From: Bradyrhizobium centrolobii
GTDB lineage: Bacteria > Pseudomonadota > Alphaproteobacteria > Rhizobiales > Xanthobacteraceae
Assembly (NCBI RefSeq): GCF_001641635.1
Contig: NZ_LUUB01000099.1
Location: 1-43,027 of the forward strand
Reading direction: 5' to 3'
DNA: 43,027 nt
Below, piece by piece: positions 1 through 9,207 of the stretch; the stretch's first letter is position 1, and each line of letters starts with the position of its first letter. The notes beneath the pieces are model-generated. The model was given only the letters and a program-made list of their open reading frames with translations. It was not told where the DNA came from and did not search any database. The translations under genes and the position numbers were made by a program.

Positions 1-280
1 AGATGCGAGCAAATCCGTGGGACCCATCGGCCGAACGAGGTCGCGTGGTTGATTGGAACTCGCGTCGCGGAAACCATCTTGGCCAGCGGCCCAACACGCC
101 GCACCAACAGGCCGGACACATGGACGCAAGCGATCCGATCAAACCTCACAAAGCTCTTGTGCCACGGGGGCCGTCCACATATGGGTCCCGGATCTGCGCT
201 CCGCTACGGGACAGCGCTACGCGCTGCCCGACGCTTCGCTTGTCCGGGACGACGAGCTGAGTGTGTGGTGCGCTCGAAAC
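1..280. other. Left-edge stretch with no recognised gene
   Basis: No frame here gives a protein I recognise. Open frames exist on the plus strand, but they run through the palindromic repeat at 181-253 and into the antisense of the transporter gene, so they look like chance frames. The first 160 bases could be the end of something that starts outside the window. Confidence 0.5.
181..253. repeat. Palindromic repeat, family A (partial copy)
   Basis: It carries the right-hand part of the repeat seen more fully at 6530-6669: 'gggtcccggatctgcgctcc' near the start and 'ttgtccgggacgac' at the end. The left arm (gtcgtcccggcg...) is missing. It lies just downstream of the exporter gene that ends at 281. 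Confidence 0.7.
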
Positions 281-1837
281 CTACTCCATCACCGCATGTT
301 CCGGCCCCGCCGTCTGTTTGCGCAGGGTGGCCTTGGTCGAGCCGATCATCAGGGCGAGCGGGATGGTGCAGAGGATGAAGATCATCACGATCTGGTAGTC
401 GTGTGCGAACGCGATGATCTGCGCCTGGATGCTGACGATACGGTCGGCCATGGCGCGGCCGGCGTCGCTTGAGAGATCGATCATGCGGCTGACGTCCGGC
501 ATCTGGAGCGCATGGTTGAACGGGTTGATGTGCTCGGACAGGATCGCATAGGTCCGCCGCGTGCCTTGCGTCAGCTCGGCGATCACGATCGAGATGCCCA
601 CGGAGCTCGCGACGTTGCGGAGCAGTGTCAGCATCGAGGTGCCGTCGGTGCGCAGATTGTTCGGCAGCGACAGGAACGACACGGTCGAGAGCGGCACGAA
701 GACGAGGCCGAAGCCAAAACCCTGGATGATGCTGACGGCGACGATCTCCGGCGCCTGGGTCTGGTCGGTCCAGCCGGTCATCCAGAACAACGAGCCGGCG
801 GTCAGCGTCAGGCCCGAGATGATCAGCGTGCGCGCTTCGAAGAAACGCATCAGGCGGCCGACCAGCATCATCGCGAAGAACGTGCCGAAGCCACGGCTCG
901 CGAGCAGGCCGCCGGCGGTGATGATGGGATAGCCGATGACGTTCTGCAGGTAGGGCGAGGCCAGCGCCATGGTCGAGTACAGCACGAGCCCCATCACCGT
1001 CATGAAGATGCAGCCGGTGAGGAAGTTGCGGTCCTTGAACAGCGCGAACTGGATGAACGGCCGCGAGGTCGTGAAGGAATGGGCGAAGAAATAGTAGAAG
1101 GCGATGGCCGAGATGGTGAACTCGGTCACGATCTCGACCGACTCGAACCAGTCGAGCTGCTCGCCGCGGTCGAGCGCGAGCTGGAGCGCGCCAATCGCGA
1201 TCGCCAGCGCGCCGAAACCGAACCAGTCGAATTTGAGGCTGAGGTCCTTCTTGGTCTCGTCCATGAAGATGATCAGCCCGAGCACGGTGATCGCACCGAA
1301 CGGCAGGTTGACGAAGAACACCCAGTGCCAGGAATAGGTCTCGGTCAGCCACGCACCGAGCGAGGGGCCCATGATCGGGCCCATCATCACGCCCATGCCC
1401 CAGATCGACATCGCCTTGGCACGTTCCTGAAGCGTGTAATAGTCGAGCATCACGGCTTGCGACAGCGGCACCAGTGCCGCGCCGAACACGCCCTGCAGCA
1501 GGCGGAACAGCACCATCTGGTTGATGTCCTGCGCGAGGCCGCACAGCACCGAGGCGAAGGTGAAGCCGGCCGAGCAGATGATGAAGATGCGCTTGCGGCC
1601 GTACCGGTTGGCGATCCAGCCGACCGGCGCCGTCATGATCGCGGCGGCGACGATGTAGGAGGTCAGCACCCAGTTGATCTGGTCTTGCGAGGCCGACAGC
1701 GTGCCCTGCATGTAGGGCAGGGCGACGTTGGCGATGGTGGTATCCAGCGCCTGCATGATGGTCGCGGTCATGGCGCAGATCGTCACCATGTTCCGGCGCA
1801 GGCCAGGGACCATCAGATTGGTCGCGGGACCGGACAT
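281..1837 (-). CDS. DHA2-family (EmrB/QacA type) MFS drug exporter
   Basis: A 518-residue 14-helix major facilitator protein that should export toxic organic compounds by proton antiport, working with the HlyD adaptor encoded just upstream. The sequence shows the early motif 'DTTIANVALPYMQG', typical of EmrB proteins, the Arg-rich loop 'NRYGRKR' between helices 2 and 3, and the antiporter motif C 'MMGPIMGPSLGAWL'. I chose the ATG at 1837 (MSGPATNLMV...). A longer frame to 1930 would overlap the adaptor gene and adds only low-complexity residues. Only 4 bases separate this start from the adaptor stop, and 'aaggac' in the adaptor's last codons can serve as ribosome site, so the two are almost surely cotranscribed. 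The substrate cannot be read from the sequence. Confidence 0.93.
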   Translation of the reverse strand: MSGPATNLMVPGLRRNMVTICAMTATIMQALDTTIANVALPYMQGTLSASQDQINWVLTSYIVAAAIMTAPVGWIANRYGRKRIFIICSAGFTFASVLCGLAQDINQMVLFRLLQGVFGAALVPLSQAVMLDYYTLQERAKAMSIWGMGVMMGPIMGPSLGAWLTETYSWHWVFFVNLPFGAITVLGLIIFMDETKKDLSLKFDWFGFGALAIAIGALQLALDRGEQLDWFESVEIVTEFTISAIAFYYFFAHSFTTSRPFIQFALFKDRNFLTGCIFMTVMGLVLYSTMALASPYLQNVIGYPIITAGGLLASRGFGTFFAMMLVGRLMRFFEARTLIISGLTLTAGSLFWMTGWTDQTQAPEIVAVSIIQGFGFGLVFVPLSTVSFLSLPNNLRTDGTSMLTLLRNVASSVGISIVIAELTQGTRRTYAILSEHINPFNHALQMPDVSRMIDLSSDAGRAMADRIVSIQAQIIAFAHDYQIVMIFILCTIPLALMIGSTKATLRKQTAGPEHAVME

Positions 1838-1841
1838 CGGA

Positions 1842-3005
1842 TCAGTCCTTGTCCTGGTTCGCGTTGGCCGACAATCCAAGCAGACCGGCAAGCGAGCGCT
1901 GGTGGCCGGTGTCGACGGTGGCATAGACACTCATGCCGGCCTTCAGCTTCTTTACGTATTTGTCGTCCTCGTCGAAATAGATCCTGATCGGCACGCGCTG
2001 CACGACCTTGACGAAGTTGCCGGTGGCATTCTGCGGCGGCAGGATCGCGAACTGCGCGCCGGTGCCCGGCGAGAGCGAGCCGATCTTGCCCTTGAAGACG
2101 TGGTTCGGGAACGCGTCGACCTCGAGCGTGACGGGCTGGCCGACCGCGACGTAGGTGAGGTCGCTTTCCTTTGGATTGGCATCGACCCAGGGATGGGCCA
2201 CGTCGATGATCGAGAACACCGGCGTGCCGGCGGCAACGAAGCGACCGAGCTGGATCTGCTCGACCTGGGTCGCGACGCCGCCCATCGGCGCGCGCACCAC
2301 GGCGTGGTCGAGATTGCGCTCGGCGTTGTCGAGCTTCGCCTTGGCCTGCGCGTAAGGCGGGAACTTTTCCAGCGGCAGGTCGGGATCGCCGAGCAGCTGC
2401 GTCTTGGCCGTCGAGATCTGCTGCCTGACATATTGCGCGATGGAACCCGACGTGACCAGCGCGTTCGCCGCGTTGTCGAGGTCGAGCTGCGAGCCGTAGC
2501 TGTTCTTCACCAGAGCCTGCTTGCGCTCGACGTCGCGCTGCTTCAGGTCGACGCCCTGCTGGGCGAGATTGAGCATGTCGCCGTAGATCTTGATGTTGGC
2601 GCGGAGATTGTCATAGGTCGTCTGCGCCTGCGCGAGCTGCGCCTTGGCCTCGTCCACCGCGAGGCGGAACGGCACGGGATCGATCTCGAACAACTCGTCA
2701 CCCTGCTTGACGAGCTGCCCTTCCTTGACGACGACCTTCTCGATCTTGCCGGAGATGTCGGGCGTCACCAGCACCTTCTGGGCGCCGACATAGGCATCAT
2801 CGGTACCGACATAGCGGCCGCCATTGAGATAGAAGGCAATGCCGCCGATGGCGGCGACGATCGGCAGCACGACCATGAGCAGGAAGCGGCGGTAGCGCCG
2901 CAGTCCTGCGATGAGGCGGCGGCGCGGCGCGGTGCCGGCTTTCTTGGTGGGCTTGCCGCTGTCGATTTTCTGCTCGGGCTGGAATTTCAGGACCTGATCA
3001 GCCAT
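1842..3005 (-). CDS. HlyD/EmrA-type membrane fusion protein
   Basis: A 387-residue periplasmic adaptor that links the inner-membrane exporter to an outer-membrane channel. It has a basic cytoplasmic N-terminus, one membrane segment at about residues 41-60, a lipoyl-like half 'VTPDISGKIEKVVVKEGQLV' at about 80-99, a long helical hairpin at about 100-205 and a matching second half including 'VVRAPMGGVATQVE'. The chosen ATG at 3005 has 'AAGGAG' seven bases upstream. A start at 3035 would lie wholly inside the MarR gene and add an unrelated N-terminus. The first 8 bases overlap the end of the MarR gene, which suggests translational coupling. No TolC-like gene is present in the window. Confidence 0.93.
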   Translation of the reverse strand: MADQVLKFQPEQKIDSGKPTKKAGTAPRRRLIAGLRRYRRFLLMVVLPIVAAIGGIAFYLNGGRYVGTDDAYVGAQKVLVTPDISGKIEKVVVKEGQLVKQGDELFEIDPVPFRLAVDEAKAQLAQAQTTYDNLRANIKIYGDMLNLAQQGVDLKQRDVERKQALVKNSYGSQLDLDNAANALVTSGSIAQYVRQQISTAKTQLLGDPDLPLEKFPPYAQAKAKLDNAERNLDHAVVRAPMGGVATQVEQIQLGRFVAAGTPVFSIIDVAHPWVDANPKESDLTYVAVGQPVTLEVDAFPNHVFKGKIGSLSPGTGAQFAILPPQNATGNFVKVVQRVPIRIYFDEDDKYVKKLKAGMSVYATVDTGHQRSLAGLLGLSANANQDKD

Positions 3006-3480
3006 AGCGCTGCTCCTTACGCGCCTGTTCCGCACCGCTGTTCTGGGTCGCGTTACGCACGTTTTCTTTGATTGTTTGGAGTTGGGTGAGAAAACGGTGG
3101 GCGTCCGCCGGATTGATGCCGTCGAGTGCGTTGGCGGTGATTTCGGACCGCAGGCCGCTCATCCGGCCGAGCAATTGTCGCCCGGCCTTCTTGAGGTACA
3201 GGCGCTTGACGCGGCGGTCCGAGGCATCGCTGCGGCGCTCGATCCAGTCGTTGTCACAGAGCTTGTCGATCAGGCGCGTCAGCGTGATCGGCTGCATCTC
3301 GAGAAGCTCGGCGAGCTCCGACTGCTTCATGCCCTCGCTGCGCTCGACCTTGGCCAGCACCGCCCATTGCGCGCGGGTGATGCCGAAGCGCGACGCCTCC
3401 TTGTCGGCATAGACGCGCAGCAGGCGGTAGAGCTCACCAAGCGTAAACAGGAAGTTCTGGTCCACGGACCCGCGGCTCAT
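2998..3480 (-). CDS. MarR-family transcriptional regulator of the efflux operon
   Basis: A 160-residue winged-helix regulator. The helix-turn-helix lies around residues 37-85 (ITRAQWAVLAKVERSEGMKQ, then SELAELLEMQPITLTRLIDK) and the wing contains the family signature 'SDASDRRVKRLYL'. MarR proteins usually repress their own operon and release DNA when a small ligand binds. Its position as first gene of a MarR-adaptor-exporter operon, with a cluster of identical half-sites over its promoter, fits that model. The ATG at 3480 is preceded by GGAG at an 8-base spacing. The open frame extends to 4035, but that extension runs antisense through the Zur gene and is not protein-like. Confidence 0.92.
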   Translation of the reverse strand: MSRGSVDQNFLFTLGELYRLLRVYADKEASRFGITRAQWAVLAKVERSEGMKQSELAELLEMQPITLTRLIDKLCDNDWIERRSDASDRRVKRLYLKKAGRQLLGRMSGLRSEITANALDGINPADAHRFLTQLQTIKENVRNATQNSGAEQARKEQRYG

Positions 3481-3522
3481 AAGCTTGTCTCCAATAAGCT
3501 TGGATATAATAAGCAAGCTTAT
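3479..3522 (-). promoter_or_regulatory. Probable MarR operator and promoter
   Basis: The 9-mer ATAAGCTTG occurs at 3479-3487 and 3494-3502, and its exact reverse complement CAAGCTTAT at 3514-3522. The block is AT-rich against a GC-rich background. On the minus strand it contains a plausible -10 (TATTATA) and the ribosome site GGAG, so a protein bound here would block the MarR-adaptor-exporter operon. Binding by this MarR protein is inference. Confidence 0.65.
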
Positions 3523-3619
3523 GATTACTTCATGGCGGTTTAATGGAAGGGCTGTCCCGCCGGAAAAGCATGGCTGGCAGCCATTTAAGCGGTCGCGCTT
3601 TGGGTTCCCCGGCCGAAAT

Positions 3620-3633
3620 GCTAAAATGTTAGC
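3620..3633. promoter_or_regulatory. Inverted repeat at the start of the zur-like gene
   Basis: GCTAA-AATG-TTAGC is a perfect 5-bp inverted repeat ending three bases before the ATG at 3637. No Shine-Dalgarno is visible, so the mRNA may be leaderless or nearly so. Autoregulation by the Fur-family protein is possible, but the site is short and does not clearly match the longer Zur box known in alphaproteobacteria. Confidence 0.35.
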
Positions 3634-3636
3634 GGT

Positions 3637-4131
3637 ATGACCCTCGCGAAGCCGGCCTTTCCCGCGCCTGATCACGATCACGGCCGCTGCACAGCGGACG
3701 CGCTGGCGCATGCCGAGGAGGTCTGCGAGCAGCGCGCGCAGAAATTCACGCCGATTCGCCGCCAGGTGCTGGGGGCGTTGCTCTCCAGCCATCGTCCGCT
3801 CGGCGCCTACGAGGTGATCGACGAGCTCGCCAAGTCGATGCCGCGGCCGGCGCCGATCACCGTATACCGCGCTCTCGATTTCTTGATGGCCAACGGCCTC
3901 GTGCACCGCATCGAAAGCCGCAACGCCTATCTCGCCTGCGCCGCCCATGACCATGATGCGACCTCCGCGGTCGCGTTCCTGATCTGCGAGCGCTGCGGCC
4001 TCGTCGGCGAGATCCCGTCGGCGTCCTTCGCCCAAGACCTCAACGCCGCCGCGCGCGCCTCAGGCTTTGCACCGAAACTGTCCGTGGTCGAGATCACGGG
4101 CACCTGCACCCATTGTCAGAAAGCTTCTTAA
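3637..4131 (+). CDS. zur: Fur-family regulator, probably Zur (zinc uptake regulator)
   Basis: A 164-residue metal-responsive repressor. Zur proteins bind zinc and shut off zinc-uptake genes. Residues about 36-95 form the winged helix, with the family segment 'APITVYRALDFLMANGLVHR'. The dimerisation half has a structural zinc site made of CxxC pairs: Cys117/Cys120 (ICERCG) and Cys157/Cys160 (CTHC). A His-rich N-terminus (DHDHGRC) and 'AHDHDATS' around 104-110 would add metal ligands. Assignment to Zur rather than Fur, Mur or Irr rests on the His-rich N-terminus, the two CxxC pairs and the general look of the family, since no zinc transporter gene lies beside it. The ATG at 3637 has no clear ribosome site. 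Confidence 0.78.
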   Translation: MTLAKPAFPAPDHDHGRCTADALAHAEEVCEQRAQKFTPIRRQVLGALLSSHRPLGAYEVIDELAKSMPRPAPITVYRALDFLMANGLVHRIESRNAYLACAAHDHDATSAVAFLICERCGLVGEIPSASFAQDLNAAARASGFAPKLSVVEITGTCTHCQKAS

Positions 4132-4168
4132 AAAGATGCGATCGGCTCGAGCCAAAGCAGCGGTGCCT

Positions 4169-4189
4169 ACCTCTCCCGAGGGGAGAGGT
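4169..4189. terminator. Hairpin downstream of the zur-like gene
   Basis: ACCTCTCCC-GAG-GGGAGAGGT is a perfect 9-bp stem with a 3-base loop, 37 bases after the zur-like stop. It has no T-run. The arm sequence matches the ends of the family C repeats at 16426, 17581 and 38361, so it may be a remnant of that family that also acts as a terminator. Confidence 0.5.
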
Positions 4190-4249
4190 GAAGGGCCCAC
4201 AGTCTGATCAATCAAGCAACAACGGCGCTAAGCCGGCCTTCGGGAAGAC

Positions 4250-5203
4250 ATGTCCTCACCACAAGCCATACCGTCCGCCGGCCGCCCTCTCGGTGCCGGC
4301 GCCATCGCCCTGATGCTCATGCTGTGCCTGACCTGGGGATTCAACCAGATCGCGGTGAAGCTGGTGCTCCCAGATGTGCCGCCGATGCTCCAGGCGATGT
4401 TCCGCTCGATCGGCGCACTGCCGGTGCTGTTCATCATCGGTACCCTTCGCGGCGTCAAATTCTTCGAGCGCGACGGCACGTGGAAGCCCGGCCTGATCGC
4501 CGGGCTGATGTTCGGCCTCGAGTTCGTACTGATCTTCCAGGGCCTGCGATTTACATCGGCGTCCCGCGCGGTGGTGTTCCTCTACACAGCGCCGTTCTTC
4601 GTCGCGCTCGGCTCCTACCAGATGCTCGGCGAGCGGCTTGGCGGATCGCAATGGCTGGGGCTTGCCGTGAGCTTTGCCGGGGTCGCGCTGGCGATCGGCG
4701 TGCCGCAGCCGGATGTCGATGCCAAGGTGCTGCTGGGCGACCTCATGATCGTTGGCGGTGCATCGCTGTGGGCGGCCACCACGCTGGTCGCCAAGGGCAC
4801 GCGGCTACGCCTCGCCGCGCCAGAGAAGGCGCTGGGCTATCAGGTCGCGACCTCGATCCCGATCCTGGGCGGGGCCGCTTGGCTGTTCGGCGAATCCATC
4901 ACCCACACGCCCGCGCCGCTCTCCCTGGCCTTATTGGCCTTCCAGGCGATCTGGGTGGTAGGAACCACGTTCACGCTTTGGTTCGCGTTGGTGAAGGCCT
5001 ATTCGGCCAGCAAATTGTCGGCTTTTACCTTCATCACCCCTTTGTTTGGCGTGGTGGGTAGCTATTTCATCATGCACGACAGCCTGAGCCTGGCTTTCGG
5101 GGCGGCCGCCCTCCTTGTAATTGCTGGGCTTTTTCTGGTTAACCGTCCCAGCCAAACGGCTGCGGCGCCGCGTGATGCATTGCTGAACGTCACCAAAACC
5201 TGA
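4250..5203 (+). CDS. EamA/DMT-family transporter
   Basis: A 317-residue inner-membrane protein with about ten hydrophobic segments arranged as two EamA repeats (about residues 16-150 and 165-295). Typical family features are 'CLTWGFNQIAVKLVLPDVPP' near the start and 'FTSASRAVVFLYTAPFFVAL' at the end of the first repeat. Members export amino acids, metabolites or drugs, and the substrate cannot be inferred here. The gene sits between the zur-like gene and ispG in the same direction, and its stop is 12 bases before the ispG ATG, so it is probably cotranscribed with ispG. The ribosome site (gggaag) is weak. Confidence 0.88.
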   Translation: MSSPQAIPSAGRPLGAGAIALMLMLCLTWGFNQIAVKLVLPDVPPMLQAMFRSIGALPVLFIIGTLRGVKFFERDGTWKPGLIAGLMFGLEFVLIFQGLRFTSASRAVVFLYTAPFFVALGSYQMLGERLGGSQWLGLAVSFAGVALAIGVPQPDVDAKVLLGDLMIVGGASLWAATTLVAKGTRLRLAAPEKALGYQVATSIPILGGAAWLFGESITHTPAPLSLALLAFQAIWVVGTTFTLWFALVKAYSASKLSAFTFITPLFGVVGSYFIMHDSLSLAFGAAALLVIAGLFLVNRPSQTAAAPRDALLNVTKT

Positions 5204-5215
5204 TATTTGGACCCC

Positions 5216-6499
<1,284 letters not shown>

Positions 6500-6529
6500 T
6501 CTTGCTCCGCTCGTGCCCCACGGGCCGCC

Positions 6530-6669
6530 GTCGTCCCGGCGAAGGCCGGGACCCATAATCACAGGACATGGTTATGGTGCGAGACTGCGGTTGCCAGTCT
6601 TCGCCAAACCCAATCGTGTGGTTGGGTCCTGGATCGGCGCTCCGCTTCGCTGCGCTTGTCCGGGACGAC
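6530..6669. repeat. Palindromic repeat, family A (complete copy)
   Basis: It starts gtcgtcccggcgaaggccgg and ends cttgtccgggacgac, so the ends are inverted copies of each other. The middle has a second inverted element around 'cgccaaacccaatcgtgtgg'. With the next repeat it fills the 313-base gap after ispG, where no gene is visible. Confidence 0.85.
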
Positions 6670-6690
6670 GCCTGAGTTTGCGGTGCGCAT

Positions 6691-6777
6691 GTAGGCCGGA
6701 TGGAGCGCAGCGTAATCCGGGGCCTCTCGTACGCCGACAAACCGTTCCCGGATTGCGCTTCGCTCCATCCGGGCTAC
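6691..6777. repeat. Palindromic repeat, family D (complete copy)
   Basis: It begins gtaggccggatggagcgcag and ends gcgcttcgctccatccgggc plus tac, so the two outer segments are near-perfect inverted copies. Related sequence occurs at 7721-7793 and at the right edge of the window. Confidence 0.85.
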
Positions 6778-6812
6778 GATAATCCCCAATCAAAACGATC
6801 GGGAGACACGCC

Positions 6813-7709
6813 ATGAGCTCACTCGCCGGCAAGCAGGGTCCGCGCTATCGCCACATGGCCGAAGATGGCGCGCCATACGAAACCATCGCGGTCGAAAAGC
6901 TCACCCCGATCATCGGCGCGGAAATCACCGGTGTCGACATCGGCAAGCTCGTCTCGGACGATGCGCGCTCCAACCGCCAGATGGACGAGATCCATCGTGC
7001 GCTCGCCGAGAACCTCGTCATCTTCTTTCGCGATCAGCACATCGCACCGAAAGAGCATCTCGCCTTTGGCCGCAAGTTCGGAGAGCTGCATTTCCATCCC
7101 GCCGCGCCCCACGAGGACGAAGATCCTGCGCTGATGAAGATCTACGCCGACAAGAACTCGCCGCGCGCCAACGGCGAGGGCTGGCATTCCGACGTGTCCT
7201 GCGATCTCGAGCCGCCGATGGGCTCGATCCTCTACATCAAGCAATGCCCGCCGCGCGGCGGCGACACGCTGTTCGCCAACATGTATGCGGCCTATGAGGC
7301 GCTGTCGGACCGCATGAAGACTTATCTCGACGGTCTCACCGCGCTGCACGACGGCGAGCCGATCTACCGCGGGCTCTACGCCAATTACGGCGTCGCCGAC
7401 CGTCCCTCCTATCCGCATGCCGAACACCCCGTGGTGCGCACGCATCCGGTGACCGGGAAGAAAGCTCTCTACGTCAACCGCGGCTTCACCCGCCACATCA
7501 ACGGCATCCCCCGCGACGAGAGCGACGCGATGCTCGCCTATCTCTACCAGCACGCCGAAAACCCGCTGTTCCAGTGCCGCTTCCGCTGGACCGAGAACGC
7601 CATCGCCTTCTGGGACAACCGCTGCACCCAGCACCGCGCGATGTGGGATTACTGGCCGCACACGCGGTCAGGGACGCGCGTGACCGTGAAGGGGGAGCGG
7701 CCGGTTTAG
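6813..7709 (+). CDS. TauD/TfdA-family Fe(II)/2-oxoglutarate dioxygenase
   Basis: A 298-residue oxygenase that couples 2-oxoglutarate decarboxylation to hydroxylation of an organic substrate, often releasing a sulphonate, ether or amine side group. The iron triad is visible: His125 and Asp127 in 'GEGWHSDVSC' and His274 in 'NRCTQHRAMWDYWP'. Arg289, 15 residues after the distal His, is placed to bind the 2-oxoglutarate carboxylate as in TauD. 'NRGFTRHINGI' around 222-232 is also typical of the family. The ribosome site gggaga precedes the ATG. Palindromic repeats flank the gene on both sides. A Rieske oxygenase follows after 157 bases, and joint action on one substrate is possible but unproven. 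Confidence 0.92.
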   Translation: MSSLAGKQGPRYRHMAEDGAPYETIAVEKLTPIIGAEITGVDIGKLVSDDARSNRQMDEIHRALAENLVIFFRDQHIAPKEHLAFGRKFGELHFHPAAPHEDEDPALMKIYADKNSPRANGEGWHSDVSCDLEPPMGSILYIKQCPPRGGDTLFANMYAAYEALSDRMKTYLDGLTALHDGEPIYRGLYANYGVADRPSYPHAEHPVVRTHPVTGKKALYVNRGFTRHINGIPRDESDAMLAYLYQHAENPLFQCRFRWTENAIAFWDNRCTQHRAMWDYWPHTRSGTRVTVKGERPV

Positions 7710-7720
7710 AGGTGCATAGC

Positions 7721-7793
7721 GCGGATTAGCGAAGCGTAATCCGCCATGGGACCGCGGCGAGAAAAGCGGCTACGTTTTGCTAACCCGCCCTAC
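7721..7793. repeat. Palindromic repeat, family D (variant)
   Basis: The left end is a perfect hairpin, GCGGATTA-gcgaagcg-TAATCCGC (7721-7744), and the element closes with 'gctaacccgccctac'. It lies between the dioxygenase and the Rieske oxygenase and may also stop transcription of the former. Confidence 0.75.
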
Positions 7794-7866
7794 GAAGCCG
7801 TTCGCGCGTTGACGTCCTTCCGTTCCCGCGCCAATCTTCCCAAAAACAACGTCGGGAGGATCCGCC

Positions 7867-9204
7867 ATGCTCCGCGCCGAGGACAACAAATTCCTGACCG
7901 AGTCCGGTCCTGGAACGGGCATGGGCGAGCTGTTGCGCCGGTTCTGGATCCCCGTCCTGCTGTCCGAAGAGCTCCCCGAGCCCGACGGGGAGCCGAAGAA
8001 GATCATCGTGCTCGGCGAGGAACTGCTCGCCTTCCGCGATACGCGCGGCGTCGTCGGCGTCATCGGCCAGTATTGCCCGCATCGCGGCGCCAATCTCTGG
8101 CTCGGACGCAACGAGGAATGCGGCATCCGCTGCGTCTATCACGGCTGGAAGTTCGACACGGATGGCCGCTGCGTCGACATGCCGACGTCCTATCCCGATC
8201 TCAACGCCAAAAATCTCATCCGCATCAAATCCTATCCGGTGCGGGAATGGGGCGAGATGATCTGGGCCTATATGGGTCCGGCCGATGTGATGCCGGAGCT
8301 GCCCGATCTCGAAATGGCGCTGCTGCCGGCCTCGCATCGCTACGTCAGCAAGAAGTGGCAGGACTGCAACTGGGTGCAGGCGCTGGAGGGCTCGATCGAC
8401 ACCGCGCATTTCACCTTCGCGCATCTCTCCTTCGACAAGGAGGAGAACGAGATCCTCGACAGCAAGAAACACTTTGTGAATCCGCTTGTGCGCATGAATA
8501 CCGATCACATGCGCTGGATCGCGGAGGATCCGCGCCCCGTGATCAAGATCAATCCGCACGACGCGGGCCTGACGATCGCCGGCGGCCGGCTCACCGGCGG
8601 CGACAACATCTACTGGCGCATCGCGCAGTTCCTGATGCCATTCCACGCCTATGCCCCGAGCGCGATGCCGGGCGAAAACATCTTTGGCCAGACCTTCCTG
8701 CCGGTGACCGATACCAACTGCTGGATCTACACCTATGCCTGGAATCCGGAGCGGCCGCTGACGCAAGGAGAGCGCGATGCCTACGATCGCGGCAACGGCG
8801 TGATCGCGGAGGTCGACGACAACTACGTGCCGCTGCGTCACAAGGGCAACGACTACCTGATCGACCGCAAGCTGCAGAAGACCAAAAGCTACACCGGCAT
8901 CAAGGGTGTCTCCGAGCAGGACGCCGCTGTGCAGGACAGCCAGGGCCCGATCGCCGACCGCACCCGTGAGCATCTCGGCCCGACCGATCTCGGCATCATG
9001 CATTTCCGCAAGACCGTGATGGATCTGGCGCGTGCGCTCCAGCAGGGCGAGCCCCCACCGCAGGCCGCGCGTCAGGATCGCTACGCGGTGCGCTCCGGCG
9101 CCTGTGTCACCAGCAAGACCAAGGACCTGCCCGCGGTGATGCTGGAACGTTTTGGCGACGCTACGGGCTTCGTCGGTCGGCCCCGGATCGCGGCAGCGGA
9201 GTAG
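7867..9204 (+). CDS. Rieske non-haem iron oxygenase, alpha subunit (phthalate dioxygenase-like)
   Basis: A 445-residue ring-hydroxylating or demethylating oxygenase. The N-terminal Rieske centre has Cys70 and His72 (YCPHRGA) and Cys89 and His92 (CVYHGWKF). The mononuclear iron site follows the D-x2-H-x4-H pattern with bridging Asp178, His181 and His186 in 'EGSIDTAHFTFAH'. Length and architecture match the stand-alone phthalate 4,5-dioxygenase group, which needs a separate reductase. No reductase or ferredoxin gene is in the window, so electrons must come from a partner elsewhere. The ATG at 7867 follows a strong ribosome site (gggagga). The substrate is unknown. Confidence 0.94.
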   Translation: MLRAEDNKFLTESGPGTGMGELLRRFWIPVLLSEELPEPDGEPKKIIVLGEELLAFRDTRGVVGVIGQYCPHRGANLWLGRNEECGIRCVYHGWKFDTDGRCVDMPTSYPDLNAKNLIRIKSYPVREWGEMIWAYMGPADVMPELPDLEMALLPASHRYVSKKWQDCNWVQALEGSIDTAHFTFAHLSFDKEENEILDSKKHFVNPLVRMNTDHMRWIAEDPRPVIKINPHDAGLTIAGGRLTGGDNIYWRIAQFLMPFHAYAPSAMPGENIFGQTFLPVTDTNCWIYTYAWNPERPLTQGERDAYDRGNGVIAEVDDNYVPLRHKGNDYLIDRKLQKTKSYTGIKGVSEQDAAVQDSQGPIADRTREHLGPTDLGIMHFRKTVMDLARALQQGEPPPQAARQDRYAVRSGACVTSKTKDLPAVMLERFGDATGFVGRPRIAAAE

Positions 9205-9207
9205 GGC

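Noticed and set aside
1..472. Several overlapping plus-strand frames at the left edge
   Set aside because: They run through a palindromic repeat and into antisense of the exporter gene, and none shows a protein motif.
512..1987. Long plus-strand frame opposite the DHA2 exporter
   Set aside because: Composition typical of antisense frames in GC-rich DNA, with no motif.
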